Positions 54,403-64,000 of a stretch of 64,000 nt of DNA are shown one piece after another. Position 1 is the stretch's first letter. Each line of letters begins with the position of its first letter. A model generated the notes under the pieces. The model ran no database searches. It worked only from the letters and a program-made list of their open reading frames with translations, and was not told where the DNA came from. A program made the translations under genes and the position numbers. Origin of the DNA: Billgrantia campisalis (lineage in GTDB: Bacteria; Pseudomonadota; Gammaproteobacteria; Pseudomonadales; Halomonadaceae); NCBI RefSeq assembly GCF_022341425.1, contig NZ_JABFUC010000001.1:1-64000 (forward strand), in the 5' to 3' direction.

Positions 54403-55464
54403 TCATACCCGCTGAGCCCGACCCGATGCCGCCACCAGCGACATCAGCCGCTCGGGTATCGCATCCAGGCCAATCACCTCAACGGCGCCGCCCAGGGCAA
54501 TCGCCTCGCGAGGCATGCCGAACACCACGCAGCTGGCTTCGTCCTGAGCCAGGGTTGGCGAGCCGGCCTGGCGCATCTCCAGCAGGCCGGCCGCGCCGTC
54601 CTTGCCCATGCCGGTGAGCAGCACGCCGATGGCGTTGCGCCCCGCCTGGGTCGCCGCCGAATGGAAGAGCACATCCACCGAAGGCCGGTGCCGGTTGACC
54701 GGCGGGCCGTCATCCAGCCGCGCCACGTAGTTGGCGCCGCTGCGGGCCAGCTTGAGGTGGCTATCGCCGGGGGCGATATAGGCATGCCCCGGCAGTACCC
54801 GCTCGCCGTCGCTGGCCTCCTTGACGGTGATCCGGCACAGCCGGTCGAGCCGCTCGGCGAAGGAGCGAGTGAAGCCCCCCGGCATGTGCTGGGTGATCAG
54901 GATGGCCGGACTGTTGGCCGGCAGTGGCTCGAGCACGGCGCGAATCGCCTCCGTGCCCCCCGTGGAGGCGCCGATGATGATCAGCTTTTCACTGGAGGCC
55001 AGCGGCGCCTTGAGGCGTGCCGGTGCCGGGGCATCCTTGCGCCGCGCCTGCCGCGGGCGCGACTTGGCGGCAGCGCGGATCTTCTCGGCAATGTCGTTGG
55101 CGTACTCCATCATGCCGCTGCGGATGCCCAGTGACGGCTTGGCCACGAAGTCCACCGCGCCAAGCTCCAGGGCGCGCAGGGTCACCTCCGAGCCCGCCTG
55201 GGTCAGCGACGACACCATCAGCACCGGCATCGGCCGCAGCCGCATCAGCCGCTCCAGGAAGTCGAGCCCATCCATCCGCGGCATCTCGACATCCAGCGTC
55301 AGCACATCAGGGTTGTGCCGTTTGATCAGATCCCGGGCGACCAGTGGGTCGGGCGCCACGGCTACGACTTCCATGTCGGGCTGCTCATTGATGATCTCGC
55401 TGAGCAGATCGCGAATCAGCGCCGAATCATCAACGCACAGCACCTTGATCGTGTTCGATCCCAA
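54403..55464 (-). CDS. cheB: Chemotaxis methylesterase/glutamine deamidase CheB
   Basis: The 353-residue protein has a receiver (about 5-120, phospho-acceptor D58) and a CheB methylesterase domain with the serine in GASTGGTEA, histidine in TQHMPGGFT and aspartate in [10 protein letters not shown] start it at the TTG at 55464, six bases after a perfect AAGGAGG, which gives E. coli-like length (349). A longer frame to 55611 would begin upstream of the sigma-28 promoter at 55527-55553 and is rejected. Confidence 0.95.
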   Translation of the reverse strand: MGSNTIKVLCVDDSALIRDLLSEIINEQPDMEVVAVAPDPLVARDLIKRHNPDVLTLDVEMPRMDGLDFLERLMRLRPMPVLMVSSLTQAGSEVTLRALELGAVDFVAKPSLGIRSGMMEYANDIAEKIRAAAKSRPRQARRKDAPAPARLKAPLASSEKLIIIGASTGGTEAIRAVLEPLPANSPAILITQHMPGGFTRSFAERLDRLCRITVKEASDGERVLPGHAYIAPGDSHLKLARSGANYVARLDDGPPVNRHRPSVDVLFHSAATQAGRNAIGVLLTGMGKDGAAGLLEMRQAGSPTLAQDEASCVVFGMPREAIALGGAVEVIGLDAIPERLMSLVAASGRAQRV

Positions 55465-55526
55465 GGCGGGCCTCCTTGTGTTCCGGGTCGCACCCGGCGA
55501 CCCTCGGCAATCACATACATGAATGA

Positions 55527-55553
55527 GCATCGGCGGCGGCGGGGAAAACTTTA
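55527..55553 (-). promoter_or_regulatory. Predicted FliA (sigma-28) promoter of cheB
   Basis: On the minus strand, TAAAGTTT (55546-55553), exactly the consensus -35, an 11-base spacer and GCCGATGC (55527-55534). The expected transcript starts about 55 bp before the TTG start of cheB. Confidence 0.78.
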
Positions 55554-55622
55554 CCCCTGAATCAACAGCCCAACTCGCCGTCAGCAACGCCGGGCAACGG
55601 ACCCGGTGCATCTTCAGCAGGG

Positions 55623-56513
55623 TCAGCGACGCTCGGCGAGCGTATAGACCGTCTGGCCGCGCAGCTTGAACACCTTGCTGATATAGGAAAAGTTCTCGGA
55701 GTGGCCGGCAAACAGCAGCCCGTCGGGCTTGAGCAGTGGCGCGAAGCGCTCGAGAATTTTTGCCTGCGTCTCTTTATCAAAATAAATCATAATGTTACGA
55801 CAGAATATCGCATCGAAGGGCCCCTGAATCGGCCAACTCGGCGCCAGCAGGTTCAAGGCCTTGAACTCCACCAGTGAGGCGACCTCGGGACGCACCCGGG
55901 CCAGGCCCTCGTGGCGCCCACGGCCCTTATGGAAGAAGCGCTTGACCCGCACCTGGTCGAGCTTGTGCACCTGCTCCACCGGGTAGATGCCGGCCCGGGC
56001 CCGCTCCAGCGCCTCGGTGTCGATATCGGTGGCCACCACCTTGGCGTTGGTGGCCCGGGAGCCAAGCGCCTCCAGCAGGGTCATGGCGATCGAGTAGGGT
56101 TCCTCGCCGGTGGAGGCCGCAGCACTCCAGATGCGCACCGGCTCGCGCCGCTCGCGAACATGGGCCGCCAGCAGCGGGAAGTGGTGCGCCTCGCGAAAGA
56201 AGGCGGTGAGGTTGGTGGTCAGGGCATTGGTGAAGGCCTCCCACTCGCGCGCCTCGGGCTGGCGCGCCAGGCGCGCCAGGTAGTCGCTGAAGCGCGTCAG
56301 GCCGTGATGTCGCAGCCGCTTGGCCAGCCGGCTGTAGACCATTTCCCGCTTGTGCTCGGCCAGCACGATGCCCGCACGCTGATAGATCAGCTGACGGATC
56401 TGGCGGAAATCCTCATCGGTCAGGATCAGGTCGCGCTCCATCTGGCCCGCTCCCGACCACTGGCCCGCCTCGCTGGCGGGGCCTTCCACTGGCTCGCTCA
56501 AAATGTTTCCCAC
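55623..56513 (-). CDS. cheR: Chemotaxis receptor methyltransferase CheR
   Basis: The 296-residue enzyme methylates receptor glutamates using S-adenosylmethionine. It has an N-terminal helical domain ([19 protein letters not shown]) and a Rossmann domain with [29 protein letters not shown] and [10 protein letters not shown]. The start is uncertain: GTG 56513 and TTG 56501 overlap the end of the upstream receptor gene, and an ATG at 56441 is also possible. Confidence 0.95.
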   Translation of the reverse strand: MGNILSEPVEGPASEAGQWSGAGQMERDLILTDEDFRQIRQLIYQRAGIVLAEHKREMVYSRLAKRLRHHGLTRFSDYLARLARQPEAREWEAFTNALTTNLTAFFREAHHFPLLAAHVRERREPVRIWSAAASTGEEPYSIAMTLLEALGSRATNAKVVATDIDTEALERARAGIYPVEQVHKLDQVRVKRFFHKGRGRHEGLARVRPEVASLVEFKALNLLAPSWPIQGPFDAIFCRNIMIYFDKETQAKILERFAPLLKPDGLLFAGHSENFSYISKVFKLRGQTVYTLAERR

Positions 56514-58693
56514 TCCTCTTCGGCTGCCGCTCTCCGGTCGGTCTCGGGCTCGCTAGCGCGCTTGCTGGCGGCGGTACGCGATCGCCTAGCGGGCAGCGGG
56601 TCCTGCGGGGCTACGGAGCCGCCGGCCGCGCTGCGACGCTCGCCCCGCGTTTCCGCTGTTTCGGGACCGGCCCCACGCAGACGATACACGCCGATTTCTC
56701 GGGCCAGGCGTTCGGCCTGCTGCTTCAGTTCGGCGGCGGCGCTGGCGGTTTCCTCCACTCGCGCGGCGTTCTGCTGGGTGACCTGGTCCATTTCGGTGAT
56801 CGCCTGGGTGATCTGGCCGATCCCCCCGCTCTGCTCCTCGGAGGCGGCGGTAATCTCGCCCATGATGTCATTGACCCGCTGCGAGGCCGCCACCACCTCG
56901 GACATGGCCCCCTCCGCCTGCTGCACCTGGGCGGCTCCCCCCTCGATCTCACCGTTGGAGGTGGCGATCAGGCCGCGAATCTCCTTGGCGGCATCCGCCG
57001 AGCGGCCGGCCAGGTTGCGCACCTCCCCGGCCACCACGGCAAAGCCACGGCCCTGCTCGCCAGCGCGGGCCGCCTCCACCGAGGCGTTGAGCGCCAGAAT
57101 ATTGGTCTGGAAGGCGATGGCGTCAATGGTATTGATGATGTCGGTCATCTTGCGCGAACTGGCGGTGATGCGTTCCATGCTCTGCACCACGTCCTGCATC
57201 AGCTCGCCGGTCTCGCGCACCCGATTGGCATTGTCCAGCGCCAGGCCGCTGGCCTGCCGGGCATTGTCGGTGTTCTGCTGCACCGTGGTGGTCATCTGCT
57301 CCATGCTGGAGGCCGTCTCCTGCAGCGAGGCGGCCTGCTGCTCGGTACGCGCCGACAGGTCCTCGTTGCCCTTGGCGATCGCGCCGGTGGCCGGCGTGAC
57401 GATGTCCACGCTCTGCTTGATGGTCCAGGTGGTGGTGTAGAGGCTGTGGCGCATGACCCGCATCGCGCTCATCAGCTGACCCAGCTCACCCTGTTTCATG
57501 TCGGGCACCCGCGCCGCCAGGTTGCCGGAACCAATCTGCAGGGTGGCGCTCACGGCCTGGCGCAGCGGGCGAGTGATGGCGGCGGTGATCCAAAGCCCCA
57601 GCAGGAGCAACAGGACCAGCGCCAGTGCCATGAAGCTCGACTGACCGATCAGCATCTGACGCTGGCCACGCTCAGCCGCCTCGGCCATGCCCAGCGCGGC
57701 GAGGCGCTCCTCTTCGATCAGCCCGTTGATCGACGTCGACAAGGCACTCCCCTGCTCGCGCAGTCCCTGGGTCCGGTTGTTGAGTGCCATCATGGCGTCG
57801 AAGGATTCTTCGCCGCTCAACACCTCGGCCATGGGGGTCAGTCCCTCCCCGATATACGCCTGCAGCTGGCCATCGAACTCCGCTGCCAACGCCGTGTGAT
57901 TGATCTCACGCGCCTGATACTCGCCCCACAGCCGCTCCAGGCTGACGACGATATCGCTGATCGCACCGGCATGCTGAAACCGCGCTTCGAGCACTGCCAT
58001 GCGCTCCTGGCCACTGACCCGCTGATGGCCCTCGTTGATCAGCTGATCCATCTGCTGCAGCCGAATGACGTCCTGCAGGCCATCGCGGTTGAGGTCGGCG
58101 ACACGCGCCCCTGAGGCCTGCAGGCCGTAGAGTCCCACCGCGCCGCTGATAGCCAGCAGCAGCAGTGAAGTCAAGGTCATCAACATCAGCTTGGCCTGGA
58201 TGGTGCCCAGGTTGAGCCGCATCAAGCGCCCCACCAGGCCGCGCCGAACGACCCGACCCCGACGCAGGGTATAGCGGCCTCCCTTGCCATCACGCAGCGC
58301 TTGATAGCTACGTTCGGCCTGCTTGATCGCCTCGGGTTCGGCCTTGACGCGCACCGAGGTATACCCCTGGCACTCGCCATCCTCCATGATCGGCGTCACC
58401 GTGGCATCGACCCAGTAGTGATCGCCATCCTTGCGGCGGTTCTTCACCAATCCACGCCAGGTGTCGCCCCGCTGAACGGACTCCCAGAGATCGGCAAAAG
58501 CTGCCTCCGGCATGTCGGGATGACGAATGATGTTGTGTGGCGACCCAAGCAGCTCTTCGCGCGAAAAGCCGCTCACCTCGATGAAATCTGCGTTGGCATA
58601 GGTCACACGTCCCTTGAGGTCGGTTCGTGTGATCAGCAGGTGCTCGTCGCTGAGCGTGTACTCGCGCTTCGTGACTGGCTGATTGTTGCGCAT
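56498..58693 (-). CDS. PAS-containing methyl-accepting chemotaxis protein, copy 1
   Basis: The 731-residue protein starts with an Aer-like PAS domain (about 1-115, [17 protein letters not shown] and [11 protein letters not shown]), then membrane helices at about 168-192 and 353-373, a 160-residue periplasmic domain, HAMP, the signalling domain and a final EWETF docking peptide. The PAS could sense redox or a small ligand, the periplasmic domain an external one. Most of the gene is identical in DNA to its upstream neighbour. Confidence 0.93.
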   Translation of the reverse strand: MRNNQPVTKREYTLSDEHLLITRTDLKGRVTYANADFIEVSGFSREELLGSPHNIIRHPDMPEAAFADLWESVQRGDTWRGLVKNRRKDGDHYWVDATVTPIMEDGECQGYTSVRVKAEPEAIKQAERSYQALRDGKGGRYTLRRGRVVRRGLVGRLMRLNLGTIQAKLMLMTLTSLLLLAISGAVGLYGLQASGARVADLNRDGLQDVIRLQQMDQLINEGHQRVSGQERMAVLEARFQHAGAISDIVVSLERLWGEYQAREINHTALAAEFDGQLQAYIGEGLTPMAEVLSGEESFDAMMALNNRTQGLREQGSALSTSINGLIEEERLAALGMAEAAERGQRQMLIGQSSFMALALVLLLLLGLWITAAITRPLRQAVSATLQIGSGNLAARVPDMKQGELGQLMSAMRVMRHSLYTTTWTIKQSVDIVTPATGAIAKGNEDLSARTEQQAASLQETASSMEQMTTTVQQNTDNARQASGLALDNANRVRETGELMQDVVQSMERITASSRKMTDIINTIDAIAFQTNILALNASVEAARAGEQGRGFAVVAGEVRNLAGRSADAAKEIRGLIATSNGEIEGGAAQVQQAEGAMSEVVAASQRVNDIMGEITAASEEQSGGIGQITQAITEMDQVTQQNAARVEETASAAAELKQQAERLAREIGVYRLRGAGPETAETRGERRSAAGGSVAPQDPLPARRSRTAASKRASEPETDRRAAAEEEWETF
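56626..58449 (-). repeat. 1824-bp duplicated block in PAS-MCP copy 1
   Basis: By eye this block is identical to 58868-60691 (offset 2242 bp), including synonymous positions. Both borders are sharp: outside it the two genes differ at many bases, in the 3' tails and in the 5' PAS-coding ends. Confidence 0.85.
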
Positions 58694-58742
58694 GGCGCTT
58701 GTCCTGTTAGGTCTTGAATGAATCCCCTAAAACAACTCAACC

Positions 58743-60935
58743 TCAAAATGTTTCCCACTCCGCTTCTTCAGCCACAGACTGGGTGGCTGCCGCCTTGCGG
58801 GACGTAACGCCTGCACGCTTGGCTGGAAGCGGGTCATGTTGTCTCGGCAGGGCCGCGGAGTGTTCGTCCGCGCTGCGACGCTCGCCCCGCGTTTCCGCTG
58901 TTTCGGGACCGGCCCCACGCAGACGATACACGCCGATTTCTCGGGCCAGGCGTTCGGCCTGCTGCTTCAGTTCGGCGGCGGCGCTGGCGGTTTCCTCCAC
59001 TCGCGCGGCGTTCTGCTGGGTGACCTGGTCCATTTCGGTGATCGCCTGGGTGATCTGGCCGATCCCCCCGCTCTGCTCCTCGGAGGCGGCGGTAATCTCG
59101 CCCATGATGTCATTGACCCGCTGCGAGGCCGCCACCACCTCGGACATGGCCCCCTCCGCCTGCTGCACCTGGGCGGCTCCCCCCTCGATCTCACCGTTGG
59201 AGGTGGCGATCAGGCCGCGAATCTCCTTGGCGGCATCCGCCGAGCGGCCGGCCAGGTTGCGCACCTCCCCGGCCACCACGGCAAAGCCACGGCCCTGCTC
59301 GCCAGCGCGGGCCGCCTCCACCGAGGCGTTGAGCGCCAGAATATTGGTCTGGAAGGCGATGGCGTCAATGGTATTGATGATGTCGGTCATCTTGCGCGAA
59401 CTGGCGGTGATGCGTTCCATGCTCTGCACCACGTCCTGCATCAGCTCGCCGGTCTCGCGCACCCGATTGGCATTGTCCAGCGCCAGGCCGCTGGCCTGCC
59501 GGGCATTGTCGGTGTTCTGCTGCACCGTGGTGGTCATCTGCTCCATGCTGGAGGCCGTCTCCTGCAGCGAGGCGGCCTGCTGCTCGGTACGCGCCGACAG
59601 GTCCTCGTTGCCCTTGGCGATCGCGCCGGTGGCCGGCGTGACGATGTCCACGCTCTGCTTGATGGTCCAGGTGGTGGTGTAGAGGCTGTGGCGCATGACC
59701 CGCATCGCGCTCATCAGCTGACCCAGCTCACCCTGTTTCATGTCGGGCACCCGCGCCGCCAGGTTGCCGGAACCAATCTGCAGGGTGGCGCTCACGGCCT
59801 GGCGCAGCGGGCGAGTGATGGCGGCGGTGATCCAAAGCCCCAGCAGGAGCAACAGGACCAGCGCCAGTGCCATGAAGCTCGACTGACCGATCAGCATCTG
59901 ACGCTGGCCACGCTCAGCCGCCTCGGCCATGCCCAGCGCGGCGAGGCGCTCCTCTTCGATCAGCCCGTTGATCGACGTCGACAAGGCACTCCCCTGCTCG
60001 CGCAGTCCCTGGGTCCGGTTGTTGAGTGCCATCATGGCGTCGAAGGATTCTTCGCCGCTCAACACCTCGGCCATGGGGGTCAGTCCCTCCCCGATATACG
60101 CCTGCAGCTGGCCATCGAACTCCGCTGCCAACGCCGTGTGATTGATCTCACGCGCCTGATACTCGCCCCACAGCCGCTCCAGGCTGACGACGATATCGCT
60201 GATCGCACCGGCATGCTGAAACCGCGCTTCGAGCACTGCCATGCGCTCCTGGCCACTGACCCGCTGATGGCCCTCGTTGATCAGCTGATCCATCTGCTGC
60301 AGCCGAATGACGTCCTGCAGGCCATCGCGGTTGAGGTCGGCGACACGCGCCCCTGAGGCCTGCAGGCCGTAGAGTCCCACCGCGCCGCTGATAGCCAGCA
60401 GCAGCAGTGAAGTCAAGGTCATCAACATCAGCTTGGCCTGGATGGTGCCCAGGTTGAGCCGCATCAAGCGCCCCACCAGGCCGCGCCGAACGACCCGACC
60501 CCGACGCAGGGTATAGCGGCCTCCCTTGCCATCACGCAGCGCTTGATAGCTACGTTCGGCCTGCTTGATCGCCTCGGGTTCGGCCTTGACGCGCACCGAG
60601 GTATACCCCTGGCACTCGCCATCCTCCATGATCGGCGTCACCGTGGCATCGACCCAGTAGTGATCGCCATCCTTGCGGCGGTTCTTCACCAGTCCACGCC
60701 AGGTGTCGCCCCGCTGAACGGACTCCCAGAGATCGGCGAACGCCGCCTCCGGCATGTCCGGATGGCGAATGATATTGTGCGGCGAGCCTATCAGCTCTTC
60801 ACGACTGAAGCCGCTGACCTCGATGAAATCGTTATTGACATAGGTGATCCGCCCCTTGTGATCGGTGCGGGTGATCAGCAGGTGCTCGTCGCTGAGCGCA
60901 TACTCGCGCTGCGTGACTGGTTGATTGTTGCGCAT
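58743..60935 (-). CDS. PAS-containing methyl-accepting chemotaxis protein, copy 2
   Basis: The 730-residue paralogue has the same layout as the previous gene: PAS, two membrane helices, HAMP, signalling domain and a C-terminal EWETF. Changes cluster in the first 50 residues (for example [12 protein letters not shown] against [12 protein letters not shown]) and in the last 45. Differences in the PAS entrance could alter ligand or cofactor response while the output stays the same. Confidence 0.93.
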   Translation of the reverse strand: MRNNQPVTQREYALSDEHLLITRTDHKGRITYVNNDFIEVSGFSREELIGSPHNIIRHPDMPEAAFADLWESVQRGDTWRGLVKNRRKDGDHYWVDATVTPIMEDGECQGYTSVRVKAEPEAIKQAERSYQALRDGKGGRYTLRRGRVVRRGLVGRLMRLNLGTIQAKLMLMTLTSLLLLAISGAVGLYGLQASGARVADLNRDGLQDVIRLQQMDQLINEGHQRVSGQERMAVLEARFQHAGAISDIVVSLERLWGEYQAREINHTALAAEFDGQLQAYIGEGLTPMAEVLSGEESFDAMMALNNRTQGLREQGSALSTSINGLIEEERLAALGMAEAAERGQRQMLIGQSSFMALALVLLLLLGLWITAAITRPLRQAVSATLQIGSGNLAARVPDMKQGELGQLMSAMRVMRHSLYTTTWTIKQSVDIVTPATGAIAKGNEDLSARTEQQAASLQETASSMEQMTTTVQQNTDNARQASGLALDNANRVRETGELMQDVVQSMERITASSRKMTDIINTIDAIAFQTNILALNASVEAARAGEQGRGFAVVAGEVRNLAGRSADAAKEIRGLIATSNGEIEGGAAQVQQAEGAMSEVVAASQRVNDIMGEITAASEEQSGGIGQITQAITEMDQVTQQNAARVEETASAAAELKQQAERLAREIGVYRLRGAGPETAETRGERRSADEHSAALPRQHDPLPAKRAGVTSRKAAATQSVAEEAEWETF
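58868..60691 (-). repeat. 1824-bp duplicated block in PAS-MCP copy 2
   Basis: Partner of 56626-58449 in direct orientation. Recombination between the two would delete one gene and leave a functional chimera. Confidence 0.85.
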
Positions 60936-61040
60936 AGCGTTGTCAATACCCCTTCCTCAAGCGCCCTTGTCAGGGACGTACGATTTGTTATGGCGTTGTT
61001 ATTTTAATTTACTTTTATCTTTTCTAATGGAGTCAACGGC
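60936..61040 (-). promoter_or_regulatory. A+T-rich gap upstream of PAS-MCP copy 2
   Basis: This 105-bp gap contains an unusually A+T-rich core (about 60985-61025) for this genome. It probably holds the promoter of the minus-strand gene. A GCCATAA box resembles a shortened sigma-28 -10 but has no correctly spaced -35. Confidence 0.4.
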
Positions 61041-62843
61041 CTAGAAAGACGCCCACTCCTCCTCGCTGGCCTCGCCGCGACGCGATTCGCCGTGGCGCTG
61101 GCCGCGGTTGTCGGCGCTGCTGTGCCCTTGCCGGGAGGTTGCCCCCGGGTGGGCGGAACCGGGCCGCGGGTCCGTGACCGGTGCCAGAGAGCGTCCGGCC
61201 ATCCGATCCTGACCACCCGCCGATGACGACGAAACCGTGTCACCGGCACCATCTCCGCTGCCGGCATCGTCCTGGCCGGCCAGACGGAAGCGCAGCACCG
61301 CCTCGCGCAGGTGCCCGGCCTCGGCCTCGAGCTGAACGGCGGCGCTGGCCGCCTGCTGCACCAGGGCCGCGTTCTGCTGGGTGACCTGGTCCATCTGGGT
61401 CACCGCCTGGTTGACCTGGCCGATGCCGTTGCTCTGCTCCTGGGAGGCCGAGGCGATCTCATCCATGATGTCGCTGACCCGCTGCACCGCGGCGACAATC
61501 TCGCTCATGGTCTGGCCGGCCAAGTCGACCCGGGAGGTGCCGGCGTCGACCTTGCTCAGCGAGGCCTGAATCAGCTCGCGAATCTCGCCTGCCGCCGAAG
61601 CGCTGCGTCCGGCGAGGTTGCGCACCTCCTGGGCCACCACGGCGAAGCCCCTGCCGTGCTCGCCGGCCCGCGCCGCCTCCACCGAGGCGTTGAGCGCCAG
61701 GATATTGGTCTGGAAGGCGATGGTGTCGATCACCCCGATGATGTCCGACATCTTGTGGGAGCTGGCGCTGATCTCGTGCATGGTGGTGACTACCTCGCCG
61801 ACCACTTCGCCGCCCTGCTCGGCGGTACGCGACGCCTCAGCGGACAGCTGGGTGGCCTGGCGGGCGTTGTCGGCATTCTGCTCCACGGTGGAAGCGAGCT
61901 GCTCCATGCTCGAGGCGGTCTCGGCCAAGGAGGCGGCCTGCTGCTCGGTACGCGACGACAGCTCGTTGTTGCCCTGGGCAATGTCCTGGGCGCCGTGATA
62001 GATGCCCTCGCTGCTGCGGCGCACCGTGCCCACGGTACCGGAGAGCCCCTCCTGCATGTGCGACAGCGAGGTGAACAGCCGGCCGATTTCATTGTTGCCG
62101 CGCTTCTCCACGGGGTGGGAGAGGTCCCCCTTGGCCACGCCCTCGAAGTAGTTCACCAGCCGGGCCAGCGGCTTGAGCACGTTGACCGTGATGCCCCACA
62201 TGGCGATGACCATGACCAGGGCCGACCCCAGCAGCACAGCAAAAATGGCCAGCTTGAGCAGGTTCGCCACCTGGCTGTAGTCGGTATGGTGGGCAGCCCC
62301 GAAGGCCTGGGCCGCCTCGAAGTAGTCGGCCGCCGCTGCGTTGAAGCGCTCGTTGAGCGCCGCCGCCTGGGAATTCAGCTCCGCAAAGCCGTCGGTATCG
62401 TTGTCGACCAGGGTGGCCTGCTGTGGCCTGAGCGCCTCCGATATGAGCGCGGTGGCGCTTGCAGATATCCGCTCGACCATCGACTCATGTGCCGGCTGGG
62501 TCGGCATCGCCGCGAACGCTTCGATGGTGGCCTGGATAGCGTCGAGCTGGCCGGCAACCGCCTCGGCCTGCTCGACGCTTTCACGCAGCGCCTGCCGGTT
62601 GCGCGCATCCAGCTGCGCATCGTGGATCTGCTGCAGCTCGAGGCGCGTGGAGAGCATCTGAGCATTGGCCCGGTTGAGCGTGGATTGCTGGTCCACGTTA
62701 ACCTCGTTGAGCAAACGCAGCGCTTCCTGCCCCTGGCTGACGGCATAGACCCCCAAGCCACTAAGCAACACCAGCATGCCGGCGAAGAACACCAGCACCA
62801 AACTCCAGCTGAGCCGCACGGTCATGTTGTCGATAAGCTTCAC
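61041..62843 (-). CDS. Methyl-accepting chemotaxis protein
   Basis: The 600-residue receptor has membrane helices at about 12-34 and 193-214, a four-helix-bundle-type periplasmic domain, HAMP and a signalling domain with [20 protein letters not shown]. After a long polar linker it ends EEWASF, a diverged docking pentapeptide. It starts at a GTG at 62843 behind GAGGGA, with an in-frame ATG at 62825 as alternative. Confidence 0.93.
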   Translation of the reverse strand: MKLIDNMTVRLSWSLVLVFFAGMLVLLSGLGVYAVSQGQEALRLLNEVNVDQQSTLNRANAQMLSTRLELQQIHDAQLDARNRQALRESVEQAEAVAGQLDAIQATIEAFAAMPTQPAHESMVERISASATALISEALRPQQATLVDNDTDGFAELNSQAAALNERFNAAAADYFEAAQAFGAAHHTDYSQVANLLKLAIFAVLLGSALVMVIAMWGITVNVLKPLARLVNYFEGVAKGDLSHPVEKRGNNEIGRLFTSLSHMQEGLSGTVGTVRRSSEGIYHGAQDIAQGNNELSSRTEQQAASLAETASSMEQLASTVEQNADNARQATQLSAEASRTAEQGGEVVGEVVTTMHEISASSHKMSDIIGVIDTIAFQTNILALNASVEAARAGEHGRGFAVVAQEVRNLAGRSASAAGEIRELIQASLSKVDAGTSRVDLAGQTMSEIVAAVQRVSDIMDEIASASQEQSNGIGQVNQAVTQMDQVTQQNAALVQQAASAAVQLEAEAGHLREAVLRFRLAGQDDAGSGDGAGDTVSSSSAGGQDRMAGRSLAPVTDPRPGSAHPGATSRQGHSSADNRGQRHGESRRGEASEEEWASF

Positions 62844-62931
62844 GTCGTTCCCTCATGATCGCCAGGCAAGCCGCCTGATCGTTGTTGTCGACCGGCCGGC
62901 AGCCAGCGACTGCCGCCCGCCTGCCACGCCC

Positions 62932-64000
62932 TCAGGCATCCACCGGCTCATGCCGCGCGCCGCGCGACCACTCGGTGTCGGCCTGCGGCAGGGGCAGGGA
63001 GCGCGGCCGCGGGTCGACAGCGGCTCCCCCGCCCGGCTGGCCAGTCATACGGAAGTGCGCCACCTGCTGGACCAGTTGGCGGCTCTGCTCGCGCAGCCGC
63101 TGGGTGGCGGTGTTGCTGGACTGCACCAGTCCCGAGTTCTGCTGGGTCATCTGGTCCATCTGGGTGACGGCCTGGTTGACCTGCTCGATGCCACTGCTCT
63201 GCTCCACCGAAGCCGACGAGATCTCGGCCACGAGGGTGCTGAGCTGCGTAATGTCGCGCACCATGCCCTGGATCACCTCGCCGGTCTCGCGTACCAGCTG
63301 ACTACCGCGGGTCACCTGGTTGTCGGACTGTTCGATCAGCGCCTTGATCTCCTGGGCCGCTTCCGAGCTGCGACTGGCCAGTTTGCGCACCTCTTCGGCC
63401 ACCACGGCGAAGCCGCGACCGTGCTCACCGGCGCGCGCCGCTTCCACCGAGGCGTTCAGCGCCAGGATATTGGTCTGGAAGGCGATGGATTCGATGGTGT
63501 CGACGATGCTGGTCATCTGCACGGCGCTGTCGTTGATACTCGACATGGCCTCGATGACGCTCTCCATCGACTCGCTGCCGTGCTGGGCGCTCCGTTCGGT
63601 GTTGCCGGCAAGCGTACGGGCCTGATCGGCATGCTCGGCGTTCTGCCGCACCGTCTGGGTCAGCTGCTCCATGCTCGAGGCGGTCTCCTCCAGCGAGGCG
63701 GCCTGCTGCTCGGTGCGGGTAGCCAACTCGTCGTTGACGCCGACGATGCTGTCCACCTCGTGGTCGACCTCTTCGGCGCGGCGGTTGATCTCGCCGATGG
63801 TGGACGCAAGCGAGCCACGCATGCGGTCGATATGGTAGAGCAGGCTGCTCTGGTCGCCCTTGCGCAGCTGTACGTCGGAGGTCAGGTCGCCGTCGGCGAT
63901 ATGCCCGACGAACTGCGCGGCATGATGGGGCTCGCCGCCCAGGCGCCGGGAAATATCGCGAAAGACGCTGGCGATCAGCAGGGTCAGCGGCAGACCCACG
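62932..64000 (-). CDS. Methyl-accepting chemotaxis protein, C-terminal part (start outside window)
   Basis: About 355 codons are visible, and the gene continues past the right edge. The visible part begins in the second membrane helix, followed by HAMP and a signalling domain with [20 protein letters not shown]. The C-terminus ends EPVDA, without a docking pentapeptide, so its adaptation may depend on other receptors in the array. Confidence 0.9.
   Translation of the reverse strand, partial: VGLPLTLLIASVFRDISRRLGGEPHHAAQFVGHIADGDLTSDVQLRKGDQSSLLYHIDRMRGSLASTIGEINRRAEEVDHEVDSIVGVNDELATRTEQQAASLEETASSMEQLTQTVRQNAEHADQARTLAGNTERSAQHGSESMESVIEAMSSINDSAVQMTSIVDTIESIAFQTNILALNASVEAARAGEHGRGFAVVAEEVRKLASRSSEAAQEIKALIEQSDNQVTRGSQLVRETGEVIQGMVRDITQLSTLVAEISSASVEQSSGIEQVNQAVTQMDQMTQQNSGLVQSSNTATQRLREQSRQLVQQVAHFRMTGQPGGGAAVDPRPRSLPLPQADTEWSRGARHEPVDA

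Noticed and set aside
52714..55134. 806-codon plus-strand frame opposite an MCP and cheB
   Set aside because: Shadow frame spanning two real genes on the other strand.
1..64000. Anti-phage defence island, prophage, integron, rRNA or tRNA gene
   Set aside because: No such genes, integrase or RNA structures were seen; the accessory character is limited to the adhesin locus and the two MITE-like elements.

Overview
The window looks like chromosomal DNA of a high-GC, motile, halophilic gammaproteobacterium, most likely Halomonas or a close Halomonadaceae relative. Reasons: E. coli-like housekeeping genes (thiI with a rhodanese tail, metG, nth, rnt, grxD, argG, argF), CheZ-type chemotaxis, a FliA/FlhF/FlhA/FlhB cluster, and a very acidic giant type I secreted adhesin. 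The genus is inferred from gene content; no rRNA or tRNA gene is visible.

Region 1 (1-11.4 kb, minus strand) is a biofilm-adhesin secretion locus. Transcription order is a TolC-OmpA-SPOR outer-membrane fusion, a LapB-type ABC exporter, a LapC/HlyD adaptor, a LuxR-type regulator, then the first 1496 codons of a LapA-like adhesin running off the left edge. The adhesin carries a TAAG site at residues 109-112, as expected for a LapG protease target. lapD and lapG are not in the window.

Region 2 (11.8-37.2 kb) is mostly housekeeping: a small unknown protein, thiI, a long class A penicillin-binding protein, metG, a CHASE4 diguanylate cyclase, a membrane-anchor-less RsxB, nth, a beta-carbonic-anhydrase-like protein, a YdcF protein, a GST, then an operon made of a lone receiver, a membrane PAS/3'-5'-exonuclease fusion, a small membrane protein and an SLC5-STAC histidine kinase, facing a DUF294 nucleotidyltransferase. 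hlyU-like, argG, rnt, grxD and argF follow. Two copies of a 142-bp MITE-like element with 4-bp target duplications lie in front of metG and rnt.

Region 3 (37.2-64 kb) is motility and chemotaxis. A MotA/MotB pair is followed by a GGDEF-EAL protein. An EAL protein diverges from motA, and an EAL/HDOD protein comes next. Then on the minus strand, in transcription order from the right edge: five MCPs (the outermost partial), cheR, cheB, cheY, cheZ, flhB, flhA, flhF, a degenerate flhG, flhE and fliA. FlhF has a roughly 360-residue extra C-terminus, and the FlhG-like protein keeps the DQAxxLR helix but has no P-loop. Four sequences matching the FliA (sigma-28) promoter consensus precede cheB, motA, the EAL gene and the CHASE4 diguanylate cyclase, which ties several c-di-GMP genes to the flagellar regulon. 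With the LapA-like adhesin in region 1, the window reads as a set of genes for the choice between attachment and swimming.
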